64,000 bases of DNA from Vibrio qingdaonensis (GCF_026191675.1 NZ_JAKRRY010000018.1:42970-106969), one strand, 5' to 3'; counted from the stretch's first letter, positions 1 through 8,987 are shown. The notes: generated by a model not told the origin, from the letters alone. Translations and numbers: made by a program.

Positions 1-1
1 T

Positions 2-436
2 GATAGTTATGCCTTGTATTCGTTATTTTCAATGACGATGATTCAATATATTCGGCGTGCTTCTAATAATGAGCTGGTTAATATTATCTCTTTTCCTCAC
101 GAGATAGATCGTATAGCCAATGCCATGAGGATGGACATTACTAGAAAGTGGTCTGCAGATGAATTAAGTCAATCGGCTGATATGAGCTTTACGCAGTTAA
201 ACAGAGTGTTATATAAAGAAGGTATTACTTTTAGTCAACTGCTAAATATTATTAGGTTGAAGCACTCTCTCAAATTGCTTTATGGTGGTAACTCAATCAA
301 AACCAGTGCGTATAACAGTGGTTTTGATTGTCCAAATTATTATAGTAGGGTATTTAAAAAATACTATGGGTTTAGTCCTAGTGAGTTTAGAAAAAGTAAA
401 GAAATTTCAAGAATGGTGCCAGAGTTAACACTTTAA
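2..436 (+). CDS. AraC-family transcriptional regulator, 3' part only
   Basis: The reading frame is open from the first bases of the window, so the gene begins upstream and only about 144 C-terminal residues are seen. They form the double helix-turn-helix DNA-binding domain of AraC/XylS regulators: a first HTH around WSADELSQSADMSFTQLNRV and a second ending in the family hallmark YYSRVFKKYYGFSPSEFRK. The effector-binding N-terminal domain lies outside the window, so the inducer and target genes cannot be named. The gene stops at TAA and is followed by a 450-base gap. The family assignment is secure; the function is not known. Confidence 0.85.
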   Translation, partial: DSYALYSLFSMTMIQYIRRASNNELVNIISFPHEIDRIANAMRMDITRKWSADELSQSADMSFTQLNRVLYKEGITFSQLLNIIRLKHSLKLLYGGNSIKTSAYNSGFDCPNYYSRVFKKYYGFSPSEFRKSKEISRMVPELTL

Positions 437-456
437 TTTGGTCGCGCACTAGGGAG

Positions 457-476
457 GTAATACTCTCTAGTATTAC
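457..476. other. 8-bp perfect hairpin downstream of the AraC gene
   Basis: GTAATACT and AGTATTAC flank a CTCT loop. A wider CTAGGGAG/CTCTCTAG pairing overlaps it. No T-tract follows on either strand, so it is not a classical intrinsic terminator, but its place 20 bases after the stop codon fits an RNA 3'-end structure. Confidence 0.45.
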
Positions 477-506
477 TGTGTGTCGACCGTACGGTGTATC
501 TGTAAC

Positions 507-536
507 ATTGTCATTGTCATTGTCATTGTCATTGTC
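507..536. repeat. Five tandem ATTGTC hexamers
   Basis: Five uninterrupted copies of ATTGTC lie in the non-coding gap between the AraC gene and the DCC-protein gene. Such simple repeats change length by slippage. No promoter is clear enough here to say whether copy number would affect expression. Confidence 0.9.
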
Positions 537-665
537 GTTAACTCGTTGGCGTTTTTATCATGTAAGCAACGATGGAAATCTATTGCTATATGAGATAGAT
601 AACGCGTAACTATGCTGTTACGAAGGCTTTTATGTGACTAGATATATTGATGTGCTGACGCCTTT

Positions 666-723
666 AAGGAATATAAGGGAGGAGTGAACTTCCATACTGC
701 TATGTCTCCAACCTATATTCCTT
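666..723. other. Long inverted repeat in the 437-886 intergenic gap
   Basis: AAGGAATATA (666-675) and TATATTCCTT (714-723) are perfectly complementary 10-base arms, with a possible inner GG/CC extension. The rest of the 437-886 gap holds the hexamer repeat, low-complexity ACTC-rich sequence near 765-790 and a small CTTCAT/ATGAAG hairpin near 798-810. I see no gene in it. It could be a transcript end, a small RNA or a decayed repeat element. Confidence 0.4.
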
Positions 724-886
724 TCAACTATCTGGCTGTGTTCATGAAAGCCTGTGTGTCAAATTCTACACTCTACACTCCACACTCGTTACACCGCTTC
801 ATCATGAAGTGGTCTAGGTGCTAATCTCAGCGATCGAACATCGGCAAGTCACGTATATACTTTAGCGAGCATTCGATGGAGGCTAC

Positions 887-1273
887 ATGCAAACACTTAC
901 CTTATTTTATGATGGAACATGCCCATTATGTAAAAAAGAAATGGCTGCACTTAGAAAACACGATATTTATAAAAGAATTGATACGGTGGACATTTTCAGT
1001 GAAGATTTTCATGACTATCCACAGATTGATCCAAAAAAAGCGAATACCATTTTACATGCTATCGATGAAAGTGGGCGCCTTTGGTTGGGACTTGATGCAG
1101 TTTACCATGCGTGGAATTTAGTTGGCAAAGGGTGGATGTATGCGCCGTCACGTTGGCGTTTGATCAAGCCTACTGCAGACAAGCTTTATTACTACTTTGC
1201 TAGGAATCGTTATCAGATTTCACTTTGGCTCACAGGAAAATCGCGCTGTAGTAACGGGTCCTGCTCTCGATAA
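887..1273 (+). CDS. DCC-family (DUF393) thiol-disulfide oxidoreductase-like protein
   Basis: A 128-residue protein that begins LTLFYDGTCPLCKKEM, the DxxCPxC signature that gives the DCC family its name, followed by a second conserved stretch FSEDFHDYP. The family has a thioredoxin-like fold with a CxxC pair and is assumed to act in thiol-disulfide exchange; no physiological substrate is established. The start is supported by GGAGG a few bases upstream of the ATG. The C-terminus carries two further cysteines (SRCSNGSCSR). It stands alone, with gaps on both sides. Confidence 0.85.
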   Translation: MQTLTLFYDGTCPLCKKEMAALRKHDIYKRIDTVDIFSEDFHDYPQIDPKKANTILHAIDESGRLWLGLDAVYHAWNLVGKGWMYAPSRWRLIKPTADKLYYYFARNRYQISLWLTGKSRCSNGSCSR

Positions 1274-1358
1274 GGAGAAGTCATTTTGGTGATGGCGACG
1301 GAGTGGTTGTAGCGTGGAATTATTTGAATGAGTAAACCTTAATCAACATCAAGAAGCA

Positions 1359-1393
1359 AAAGTCTCTCTACAAAAGTAGAGAATGCCGACTTT
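1359..1393. other. Hairpin in the gap between the DCC and M50 genes
   Basis: TCTCTAC and GTAGAGA close an AAAA loop, and AAAGTC/GACTTT extend the stem with a 5-base bulge. It lies about 75 bases upstream of the M50 gene start. There is no T-run, so termination is unlikely; a leader structure is possible. Confidence 0.35.
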
Positions 1394-1465
1394 GAACTGT
1401 ATATTGCCCATATCGGCGTACGAAGCGTAGTTTGTCTTCGACTATAAAAATATAAAGAGTGTACA

Positions 1466-2596
1466 TTGGAACTATTAAACATCGATTGTTTGGGTAAGTC
1501 TCTTCGTTTAGAAGGATCTATGGCAGGTTGGCAGCAACTTTTTTGGGGGGGAGAGGTGGTCTCGGTTATTCCAGCTTCGACAGATTATCAGGGGATAAAA
1601 GAACACCAGTTTCAACTCTCAGTGCAACCCGCTCAACCAGTCTCCTCTTTGGACGCGAATATGGACACCTCGGTCGCGCAATCTATTACCGTGAAGTTAG
1701 TTACTGACTTAACTTGGCAGCCCTTTACTATTCGTTACCAACTGTTTGTTAATGACGAACAAGTGACAGAAGGCGATAGAAACACAAAAGATATTGAACA
1801 ACAGGTCCCGGTCACACCGCTTGAAAAACAGAACAAGCTGAGCGTCATCGGTTTGGCATCGTTGGGATTTAAGTTGCTGAAAAGCGCTAAAGTGATCAAA
1901 GTTGTTCTGATGGGAGCGAGCGTTGCGGCTTACTCTTGGTTGTTTTCTCTGCAGTTTGCATTAGCGCTGATTGCGTGTTTGGTTTTCCATGAGTATGGGC
2001 ATATTCGCGCCATGAAGTACTTCGGGATGAAAACTAAAGGAATATATTTAATTCCATTCATGGGCGGACTCGCGCTCAGCGATGAAAGGATTAATACCCG
2101 GTGGCAAGATGTGGTGATCTCCATTATGGGCCCAACGTTTGGTTTGTTTATGTCGTTACTGTCTTTAGTGGCGTACTGGATCACAGGAGCGGATATCTTT
2201 GCCGGACTTGCTGCGTTTAATGCGCTACTCAATCTGTTCAATTTGCTGCCCATTCTGCCGCTTGATGGCGGACATATTTTAAAAAGCATCAGTTTTTCCA
2301 TGAATTCTCTAATTGGGCTTGTCATGTGTATTGCTGGAGCGGCTTTTGGTATCTATCTAAGTTACACGCTGAACCTGACTCTTTTAGGGTTGATGCTGCT
2401 GATAGGGAGTGTCGAAATAGGCTTTGAGTGGCGAGCTCGACATTACAGTCATTTATTGCCGCTTGATCGCTCTGGACAGATTGTCTCTGCGGTTTGGTAT
2501 GCGACTACCGTAGCGAGCTTAGTCGGTATTATTTGGTACTTGGCGGGCTCGGGCGACGACATGCTGGGGCTCCCTCTATTGATCCTACAGAGCTAA
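1466..2596 (+). CDS. M50-family (site-2-protease-like) membrane metallopeptidase
   Basis: A 376-residue integral membrane protein. The zinc-binding motif HEYGH (an HExxH) sits at the start of a membrane segment, and the second M50 motif NLLPILPLDGGHIL provides the third ligand aspartate. These are the two catalytic landmarks of the S2P/SpoIVFB family, which cuts proteins within or next to membranes. About 130 soluble residues precede the membrane part, and several hydrophobic segments follow. The start is TTG with AAAGAG upstream; the first internal ATG is 18 codons later and would leave the catalytic part intact. The substrate is unknown, and no anti-sigma factor or signal-peptide partner is encoded nearby. 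Confidence 0.82.
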   Translation: MELLNIDCLGKSLRLEGSMAGWQQLFWGGEVVSVIPASTDYQGIKEHQFQLSVQPAQPVSSLDANMDTSVAQSITVKLVTDLTWQPFTIRYQLFVNDEQVTEGDRNTKDIEQQVPVTPLEKQNKLSVIGLASLGFKLLKSAKVIKVVLMGASVAAYSWLFSLQFALALIACLVFHEYGHIRAMKYFGMKTKGIYLIPFMGGLALSDERINTRWQDVVISIMGPTFGLFMSLLSLVAYWITGADIFAGLAAFNALLNLFNLLPILPLDGGHILKSISFSMNSLIGLVMCIAGAAFGIYLSYTLNLTLLGLMLLIGSVEIGFEWRARHYSHLLPLDRSGQIVSAVWYATTVASLVGIIWYLAGSGDDMLGLPLLILQS

Positions 2597-2613
2597 CTTT
2601 CTTTCCTTCAGAC

Positions 2614-2637
2614 AAAGGGCCTTAACATGGCCTTTTC
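2614..2637 (+). terminator. Intrinsic terminator after the M50 gene
   Basis: AAAGGGCC and GGCCTTTT pair across a TTAACAT loop and end in four T residues, 17 bases after the stop codon. Beyond it, up to the U32 gene at 2906, I see only a possible -10 hexamer TAGAAT near 2857. Confidence 0.65.
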
Positions 2638-2905
2638 AATCTTAGAGCCGTAATTACTTTGTCTTGATGGTGATTTCATTTGTTGTAATCAACAGGTGGA
2701 ATCACCAGTATTTCTCGCCAAATTACACGCGAATCATTGAGCATGATCACATAGGTTTGTGCCATTAATCCATGTTTATATTAAGGCTATTAACATGGTT
2801 TTAAATTAGTTGTTACATAGCGAGTATCGTGAGTGGTAATAATAGTGTGATCTAGGTAGAATACGCCCTCAAAAAATGACAAGTCTAGCAAGTGAGCACT
2901 TTCGA

Positions 2906-5149
2906 ATGAGCAGAAAAATTGAGTTATTGGCACCGGGCGGCGATGTAGAAGCCATCAAAGCAGCAATCGTTGCAGGCGCGAATGCCGTCTATTGTGGGTT
3001 GGACACTTTTAATGCTCGTAACCGAGCGTCGAACTTATCGCTTGATGAGTTAAATGGTGTCATTCGCCTCGCTCATGAATATGGCTGTGAGGTGTTCCTT
3101 ACTCTGAATGTCGTTCTTCTTGAGTATGAGATTAAGAGCATTGTTAAGCTGCTTAATCAATTAGTGAACACGAAAGTTGATGGCATTATTGTTCAAGATT
3201 TAGGCTTGTTTGATTTGGTCAAGAAGCATTTCCCAACGTTAGATGTTCATGCTTCTACGCAGCTAACAACGCACAATGAAGGTCAAATTAAGTTCCTTTC
3301 TAAAATTGGTGCAACCCGCGTAAACCTGTCTCGCGAGTTAAATTTACCTGAAATAAAAATGCTGACGCAAGTGGCTCATGACCATGATGTTTTGACCGAA
3401 GTGTTTGTGCATGGTGCGCTGTGTATCGCGTTCTCTGGACAATGTTATTCAAGTTCAGTGAGTGTGGGTAACTCAGGAAACCGTGGTCGTTGTAGCCAAG
3501 CGTGTCGTGATGAGTATGAAATTACCAATGCGGGCAACAAATTCCCACTTAACTTAAAAGACAACTCGGCCTATTACGATTTACCAGAATTGGTTGATGC
3601 AAAAGTTGATTCATTGAAAGTTGAAGGCCGCATTAAAGGCGCGCACTACGTTTACACTGTGATTGATACATGGCGTAAACAGATTGATAGCTTTGTCGAA
3701 AAGGGGCTATTGATTGAAGACGACTCTAACTTGCACAAGGTATTTAACCGTGACTTTACTAACTCTTTCTTAAAAGGCAATTTAACGAAAGACATGTTTA
3801 TCGACAACCCTCGTGATAACAGCGCTAACTATGCAGCTGAAAAGAAAGGGGCGATATCGGTTGTTCAGATCCAAGAAGTGAACAGTGAACTTCATGCGGA
3901 TAAGAACGCGCTCGGCCAAGAAATGCGAGAAAAAATCGAGTTCTTAGACATTCGTAAAACACCTGTTACGTTAGTCTTTAGCGCTAAAGTGGGTCAACCG
4001 TTAACAGTGACGGTGAACTCTGATGCAGAAAGCTTTGCTGTGACATCGACATCGATTTTATCCGCTGCCGATGAGAAGTCGATTACTCAAGAGTTCTTAC
4101 AGAAACGTTTTAAATCTCTTAAAAGTGCTGTTCATACTATTGAATCTTATGATTTCTCAGCTGTTGATGCGAACCTTTCCATTCCGTTTAGAGAAGTATC
4201 GGTAGTTAAAGATGAGATTGACTTTATTTTGAATGGCTCGGTAGCCGTCGTTAAACATGTCGATGTGCCAGCGTTGGAGAAGTTTGCAAAAGTGAATGAC
4301 AAGCCGACGTTGTCAATGTTGATTGCCGATGAAAAAGATCTGCATTTATGTGATGTGACAGATGCTGATATTTACTTCAAATTGCCTGAAAGCTTCAAAA
4401 AGCGTAACAATAAATATATTGATATTCTTGCCGCTAACCCACGATTGATTCCTTGGTTCCCTGCTGTATTGATTGGTAAAGATTACGATGAAGCGGTACG
4501 TGTGTTAGAAGAAGTAAAACCAGCACGTATTGTGACTAATAACACGGGTATCGCGTATAAGGCCTACGAGATGGGTATTGAATGGGTGGCAGGTCCATTT
4601 ATGAACACCACAAACTCCCACGCGCTTATTACATTAAAAGAAGAGTTGAACTGTGCGGGTGCGTTTATCTCTAACGAAATTAATCATGGCCAGATTCGTC
4701 ATATTTCGCGTCCTGAAAACTTTAAGCTTTTCTACAGTATTTATCATCCAATTCTGATGATGACGAGCCGTCAGTGTTTCTTCCAACGCACAGTGGGTTG
4801 TAACAAGGCCGCGATAGAAGATGGCTGTATGCTTAAGTGTGAAAAAGCGACAACCATTACTAATGTGAAAGGTATCTCGTTCGCCGTTGATAAGCAGAAG
4901 GGCGGCTATCCAAGTATCTATAATCATGAACAATTCTTAAACTACGATATTGTGAATGACTTGTCTGGATTGTTTGACGAGTTCTTTATCGATCTGACTA
5001 ATATCGGTGCGGGTTCAAAAGAGCGACAAGATAAAGTTGAGTTGATCAAACACTTCGAAGGTTTACTGGCGGGTGTTGAGGGCTCTCAACAACAGTTAGA
5101 CCGTTTAGTTGAAGTTCGCACTAACGCTCAGTATGTGCAAGGGCTATAA
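2906..5149 (+). CDS. U32-family protein (collagenase-like; RNA-hydroxylation-type relative)
   Basis: A 747-residue member of the family historically called peptidase U32. The N-terminal half carries the canonical IELLAPGGD start, the HASTQLTTHN segment and the cysteine-rich motif HGALCIAFSGQCYSS...NRGRCSQACR. Well-studied relatives TrhP and RlhA act in hydroxylation of tRNA or 23S rRNA, not proteolysis. A second half with further cysteines (SRQCFFQRTVGCNK, DGCMLKCEK) makes it longer than those enzymes, so it is a distinct subfamily and its RNA or other target cannot be named. I chose the ATG at 2906 because family members begin immediately before IELLAPGG; an in-frame ATG at 2876 lacks a ribosome site and would lie just after the possible -10. 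Confidence 0.8.
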   Translation: MSRKIELLAPGGDVEAIKAAIVAGANAVYCGLDTFNARNRASNLSLDELNGVIRLAHEYGCEVFLTLNVVLLEYEIKSIVKLLNQLVNTKVDGIIVQDLGLFDLVKKHFPTLDVHASTQLTTHNEGQIKFLSKIGATRVNLSRELNLPEIKMLTQVAHDHDVLTEVFVHGALCIAFSGQCYSSSVSVGNSGNRGRCSQACRDEYEITNAGNKFPLNLKDNSAYYDLPELVDAKVDSLKVEGRIKGAHYVYTVIDTWRKQIDSFVEKGLLIEDDSNLHKVFNRDFTNSFLKGNLTKDMFIDNPRDNSANYAAEKKGAISVVQIQEVNSELHADKNALGQEMREKIEFLDIRKTPVTLVFSAKVGQPLTVTVNSDAESFAVTSTSILSAADEKSITQEFLQKRFKSLKSAVHTIESYDFSAVDANLSIPFREVSVVKDEIDFILNGSVAVVKHVDVPALEKFAKVNDKPTLSMLIADEKDLHLCDVTDADIYFKLPESFKKRNNKYIDILAANPRLIPWFPAVLIGKDYDEAVRVLEEVKPARIVTNNTGIAYKAYEMGIEWVAGPFMNTTNSHALITLKEELNCAGAFISNEINHGQIRHISRPENFKLFYSIYHPILMMTSRQCFFQRTVGCNKAAIEDGCMLKCEKATTITNVKGISFAVDKQKGGYPSIYNHEQFLNYDIVNDLSGLFDEFFIDLTNIGAGSKERQDKVELIKHFEGLLAGVEGSQQQLDRLVEVRTNAQYVQGL

Positions 5150-5244
5150 GAAAGGGCTCGAGAAGCAAAACGGACGGGTTGTCGGTATTGTCTTATGTCC
5201 TAGTTCCTAGCGTGAGTGATGGCGATAACGACGAAGTCTTATAG

Positions 5245-5281
5245 AGCCCCTAATCAGAGTTGTCTGTTTGGGGGCTTTTTT
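5245..5281 (+). terminator. Intrinsic terminator after the U32 gene
   Basis: AGCCCC and GGGGCT form a stem across about 20 bases and are followed directly by a run of six or seven T. It serves the rightward U32 gene. The ABC gene on the other strand ends 20 bases further on. Confidence 0.8.
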
Positions 5282-5300
5282 GTGGTGAGTTAAGCTGTTA

Positions 5301-7112
5301 TTAACGCTCTAACGGTTTGAATTGCAACTCGACCAGTCGTTGATATAGCTCGCAACTTTTAAACAGTGATTGATGATTCCCCACATCAACTAACTGTCCG
5401 TGCTCGAGTACCGCAATATTATCTGCATGTTGGATCGTTGATAATCGATGGGCTATGATAATGGTCGTTCTTCCCCGCATTAAGGCTTCAAGAGCTTGTT
5501 GTACATGGTGCTCACTTTCACTATCTAATGCGCTGGTCGCTTCGTCGAGTAGCAGTATATTTGGATCTTTTAAAATTGCGCGCGCGATGGCAATGCGTTG
5601 TCGTTGTCCTCCAGACAGCCTAACTCCTCGTTCTCCCAGAAAACTATGATACCCCTCGGGCAGGTTGATAATAAACTCGTGCGCATGGGCTTTTTTTGCA
5701 GCTTCAATCACTTGTTCGTCAGTGGCATCTGGGTTGCCATAACGTATATTATGGAAGACATCATGACTAAATAGGGCAGGTTGCTGAGGGACTAGCGCCA
5801 TTTGTTTGCGTAGTTCGATGGGGTCAAAGTCACGAACGTCCAAGCCTCCTAATGTGATGGAACCTTGTTGAGGATCGTAAAAGCGTTGCAATAGTTCAAA
5901 CAAGGTAGTTTTCCCAGCGCCAGAAGGACCGACTAACGCCAATACCTTGCCTTCTTCGGCATGCAACGTTAAATGGCGCGTGGCCGGTTCGTCGGGTCTA
6001 GAAGGGTAGTGGAACGTAACGTCATCAAAATGGACATCAGAAGACAGAACCTGACTCGTTAGAGCGTGGTTTATTGGCGCTATGATGTGGCTTTCCACTT
6101 GTAAAATCTCAATTAGCCTTTCAGTGGCACCTGCGGCGCGCTGCAGTTCTCCTAATACTTCGGAGATGGTCGCAAGTGAAGAGGCCACCATGATGGCGTA
6201 GAAAACAAACGCGCCAAGATCGCCTGCCGACATTGTGCCATTAATCACGTCACTTCCGCCGACCCAAAGCATGCCAGCAATCGCACTAAACACAATGACG
6301 ATGACACCAGAGATCAAAATTGCTCGCTGTTTCACTCGTTGACGGCCAATTTCGTAGGCCTTTTCAACCTCTTTGGCGAACGCCGACCGTTCTTGTGCTT
6401 CATGACTATAGCTTTGCACAGTCTTAATATGCTCGATGGCTTCTCCTGCATAGCTACCAACATCGGCCATGGAGTCTTGGCTTTGACGAGATAATGCACG
6501 CACTCGTCGACCATATAATAAAATCGGGATTAGTATAAAAGGAACGGAAGCTAAAACAATCAGTGTTAATTTAATGTTGGTGGCAAACAACATGACAACC
6601 GCACCGATACACATGAGCGCACTGCGCATAGCCATTGAAAATGATGAACCAATGATACTTTGCAGTAAGGTCGTATCCGTTGTGATACGGGACATGATAT
6701 CCCCACTACTATTGGTCTCGAAGTAACTGGGGTGCAGGGTGATAACATGGTTAAACACCGCCAAACGGATATCGGCGCTGACGCGCTCTCCAACTGAAGA
6801 GACCAAATAAAATCGGAAAAATGTGCCGATAGAAATGAGTAAAGTCACGATAAGAATGAACTGGATCGCGTACCCAAGATCTAGTATTGACTGTTGAGAA
6901 AACCCTTCGTCAATCAAGATTCGGACACCATGACCGACAGACAGCGTTAACGAGGCAGTAAAGACCAGCGCTACTAATGCTGCGATTACTTTCCATTTAT
7001 AGGGGCGGATAAATGCCATCAATTCAAACAAAATTCCCAGATTTTTGCTCTTTGGCTGAGCGGGATTTTTGGCAACATTAACGGTGTTGGTAGATGCATC
7101 AGAAGATTGCAT
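5301..7112 (-). CDS. MsbA-related ABC exporter, fused permease and ATPase
   Basis: A 603-residue half-transporter with six predicted membrane segments in the first 330 residues and one nucleotide-binding domain. The ATPase is canonical: Walker A GPSGAGKTT, signature LSGGQRQ, Walker B ILLLDEATSALD and the switch histidine in IIIAHRLST. The arrangement is that of homodimeric lipid or drug exporters related to MsbA and BmrA. The substrate cannot be deduced. The start is supported by AAAAGG six bases before the ATG. It is transcribed alone, divergent from the GST-like gene. Confidence 0.9.
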   Translation of the reverse strand: MQSSDASTNTVNVAKNPAQPKSKNLGILFELMAFIRPYKWKVIAALVALVFTASLTLSVGHGVRILIDEGFSQQSILDLGYAIQFILIVTLLISIGTFFRFYLVSSVGERVSADIRLAVFNHVITLHPSYFETNSSGDIMSRITTDTTLLQSIIGSSFSMAMRSALMCIGAVVMLFATNIKLTLIVLASVPFILIPILLYGRRVRALSRQSQDSMADVGSYAGEAIEHIKTVQSYSHEAQERSAFAKEVEKAYEIGRQRVKQRAILISGVIVIVFSAIAGMLWVGGSDVINGTMSAGDLGAFVFYAIMVASSLATISEVLGELQRAAGATERLIEILQVESHIIAPINHALTSQVLSSDVHFDDVTFHYPSRPDEPATRHLTLHAEEGKVLALVGPSGAGKTTLFELLQRFYDPQQGSITLGGLDVRDFDPIELRKQMALVPQQPALFSHDVFHNIRYGNPDATDEQVIEAAKKAHAHEFIINLPEGYHSFLGERGVRLSGGQRQRIAIARAILKDPNILLLDEATSALDSESEHHVQQALEALMRGRTTIIIAHRLSTIQHADNIAVLEHGQLVDVGNHQSLFKSCELYQRLVELQFKPLER

Positions 7113-7389
7113 AGCGCGCCTTTTATACTGTCTTTGTTAGATAAGTTATTGGGGTGAAAGCCTTAAATAGCAAGTTCTAATTAACGGTTACTAATACAAC
7201 GTTGATTTTGAACCCTAACGCTTATTGTGCAACACTAGTGTCAACAAGAGGAACCGTCATGAACGACTCTCATGTTTATAGCGATGAACTTCTTTCGGGT
7301 GAATGAGGCTCAGAACGGCCTTACTATGGGTGGCTTTAATATAAAAGTGGATATGAGATATGCCCTTGCAGGATGTAAAAACCGGTGCG

Positions 7390-8049
7390 ATGCCCATACT
7401 GTATTCATTGCAGCACTGCCCCTATGCAATGCGAGCACGAATCGCGATATTTAGATCGCAGCAGAGGGTACTAATTAGAGCGATTAAGCTTAACAATAAA
7501 CCTGAAGAGATGTTGTTAGCATCACCAAAGGGCAGTGTCCCTGTTTTGGTGGTAGGGCAAACCGTGCTTGAAGAAAGTTTGGAGATCATGTTGTGGGCGT
7601 TAGCCCAAGGCGATCCCGATGATTTACTTAACGTGATACAACCTCCATCATTACCAGAGATGCTCGGTCTGATTAGCCAATTTGAAGCAGAATTTGTCCC
7701 AGCGTTAGAGGCCTACAGCTGCGCAAAGCGATATCATGATGACAATTTAGAAGCTTGCCGTCAGCGCTGTGAAATTGTGCTATCCACACTAGAACAAAGG
7801 CTGTCAATGCATTCGTTTTTATTTTCAGAGTCTGAAAGTATACTCGATATCGCCATTATGCCTTTCGTTCGAAAATTTGCTCGTATTGAACGGCAGTGGT
7901 ATTTGCAAAGCCCTTACCCGAATTTACGTCGTTGGCTGGACAGCTACTTGCAAAGTCGTATGTTTTCTAAAGTAATGGCAAAACATGAGTTGTGGTTAGA
8001 AAACCGACTCGACCTATATTTTGGTGATGATATCAATGCGAGACGTTAG
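7390..8049 (+). CDS. Glutathione S-transferase-like protein
   Basis: A 219-residue protein with a thioredoxin-fold N-terminal domain beginning ILYSLQHCPYAMRARIA, the usual GST active-site region with CPYA, then the glutathione-contact motif GSVPVLV and EES, and an all-helical C-terminal domain. It probably conjugates or reduces with glutathione in the cytoplasm; the substrate is unknown. The start at 7390 gives the usual family N-terminus (MPILYSL). An in-frame ATG at 7360 would add ten residues. It ends seven bases before the convergent membrane-protein gene. Confidence 0.8.
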   Translation: MPILYSLQHCPYAMRARIAIFRSQQRVLIRAIKLNNKPEEMLLASPKGSVPVLVVGQTVLEESLEIMLWALAQGDPDDLLNVIQPPSLPEMLGLISQFEAEFVPALEAYSCAKRYHDDNLEACRQRCEIVLSTLEQRLSMHSFLFSESESILDIAIMPFVRKFARIERQWYLQSPYPNLRRWLDSYLQSRMFSKVMAKHELWLENRLDLYFGDDINARR

Positions 8050-8056
8050 ATCTTGT

Positions 8057-8494
8057 TTATCTGCGTTTTAGTTTCCGTCCATCACGAATGTTGAGTGTCA
8101 TTAGAGTTAAGTTGGTAAACCCCGCAACCAATTCGGTGATTTGCACAATATAAAAGGTGGTATCAAATTGTCCAAGTTGCGCAAGGTGATGCAAATAGAC
8201 GGCGCAAGGTAGCAGCACAAATAGCCCATTTATAGCGATAAATGGCATGCGCTTTTTCTTATTACCAATTGGACTAGAGACCACTTTGGACGCCATCTTA
8301 TTACCTGTTATTCCGGTGATAGCCATAGTAGGGATGAGTAGCCAAACCGCGTATAAAATAAAGGTTTTGACAGCTAAAATACTGTCAGTTGAAGCAAATA
8401 ATTCGACGAATAAAGTGCTAAGGAAAAACGTCAGAATAATGCTAAAGCCAGTAATGGCTGCGATACGATGGATTATAGGTAGAGGGAATGTCAT
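8057..8494 (-). CDS. Small hypothetical membrane protein, four hydrophobic segments
   Basis: I do not recognise a named family. The 145-residue product has about four hydrophobic segments (near IAAITGFSIILTFFLSTLF, FILYAVWLLIPTMAITG, FIAINGLFVLLPCAVYL and IVQITELVAGFTNL) and a basic C-terminus (RDGRKLKRR). The first segment begins with a histidine (IIHRIAA) and more histidines occur in the third, so haem binding is conceivable but unproven. I chose the ATG at 8494 because AAGG lies eight bases upstream; a longer reading would need a TTG at 8554. It is convergent with the GST-like gene. Confidence 0.6.
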   Translation of the reverse strand: MTFPLPIIHRIAAITGFSIILTFFLSTLFVELFASTDSILAVKTFILYAVWLLIPTMAITGITGNKMASKVVSSPIGNKKKRMPFIAINGLFVLLPCAVYLHHLAQLGQFDTTFYIVQITELVAGFTNLTLMTLNIRDGRKLKRR

Positions 8495-8706
8495 AACGTC
8501 GCCTTGTCGTTGTGGTGTACAGCTGAATAGATGAAGTGGTCTAGATTTACTCAATATTCTCTAATCATACACAAGAATTGCTGCGTACGCAATGGTTGCG
8601 CATGCATCTTTTGTGCTGTATCGGTCAGAGAAAACGGCGATTTGTAGGGTATAGCTGACACAAGGCGTGTTTCATTTAAGTAACCAAAGATTGCGTACAG
8701 GTATTC

Positions 8707-8752
8707 ATTTTGTGAGCTTTTTAGATGTAAGTGAAAAATTCATTCACAAAAT
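8707..8752. promoter_or_regulatory. Inverted repeat upstream of the exopolysaccharide operon
   Basis: ATTTTGTGA (8707-8715) and TCACAAAAT (8744-8752) are perfect 9-base inverted arms 28 bases apart, and a nested GTGAA/TTCAC pair lies at 8731-8747. A possible -10 hexamer TATACT follows at 8776-8781 without a convincing -35. Together this looks like an activator or repressor site in the operon promoter. The protein that binds it is not known. Confidence 0.4.
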
Positions 8753-8824
8753 CAATACCTTCTGAAAATGTGGTTTATACTAATTTAGATAACTAGTGTG
8801 CAGTGAATGTGATTTTATAGAGGC

Positions 8825-8967
8825 TGGGTTTTAGGGCGGGCGAGTAATACGTTAGGCTCACCGTTAGAAATACATCAATGAAACCCAATGGGACGAGCAA
8901 AGTTCGCCCTTTATTCTATAGAATCATTCAGTTACGAATCCCCTTACGGTATGAGGATTGAAACCCT
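8825..8967 (+). promoter_or_regulatory. Structured leader of the exopolysaccharide operon (possible pseudoknot or switch)
   Basis: TGGGTTTTA (8825-8833) can pair with TGAAACCCA (8879-8887), and the immediately following GGGCGAG (8838-8844) can pair with TTCGCCC (8903-8909). The two stems interleave, which is the order of an H-type pseudoknot. A second TGAAACCC copy at 8959-8966 offers the first strand an alternative partner just upstream of the start codon. A small AATCC/GGATT hairpin sits between at 8937-8959. It does not match the c-di-GMP or ops/JUMPstart motifs as I know them. The pairing is seen; a regulatory role is inferred. Confidence 0.4.
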
Positions 8968-8987
8968 TATACTTTGCCTAACATCCT

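Noticed and set aside
507..536. Phase-variable promoter controlled by the ATTGTC repeat
   Set aside because: No -35/-10 pair flanking the repeat could be identified, and the next gene starts 350 bases away.
8820..8970. c-di-GMP riboswitch or ops/JUMPstart element in the exopolysaccharide leader
   Set aside because: The conserved GEMM-I blocks (CGCACAGGGCAAACC-like and GACGCAAAGCC-like) and the GGCGGTAGC ops core are not present; only loose resemblance (GGGACGAGCAAAG) is seen.
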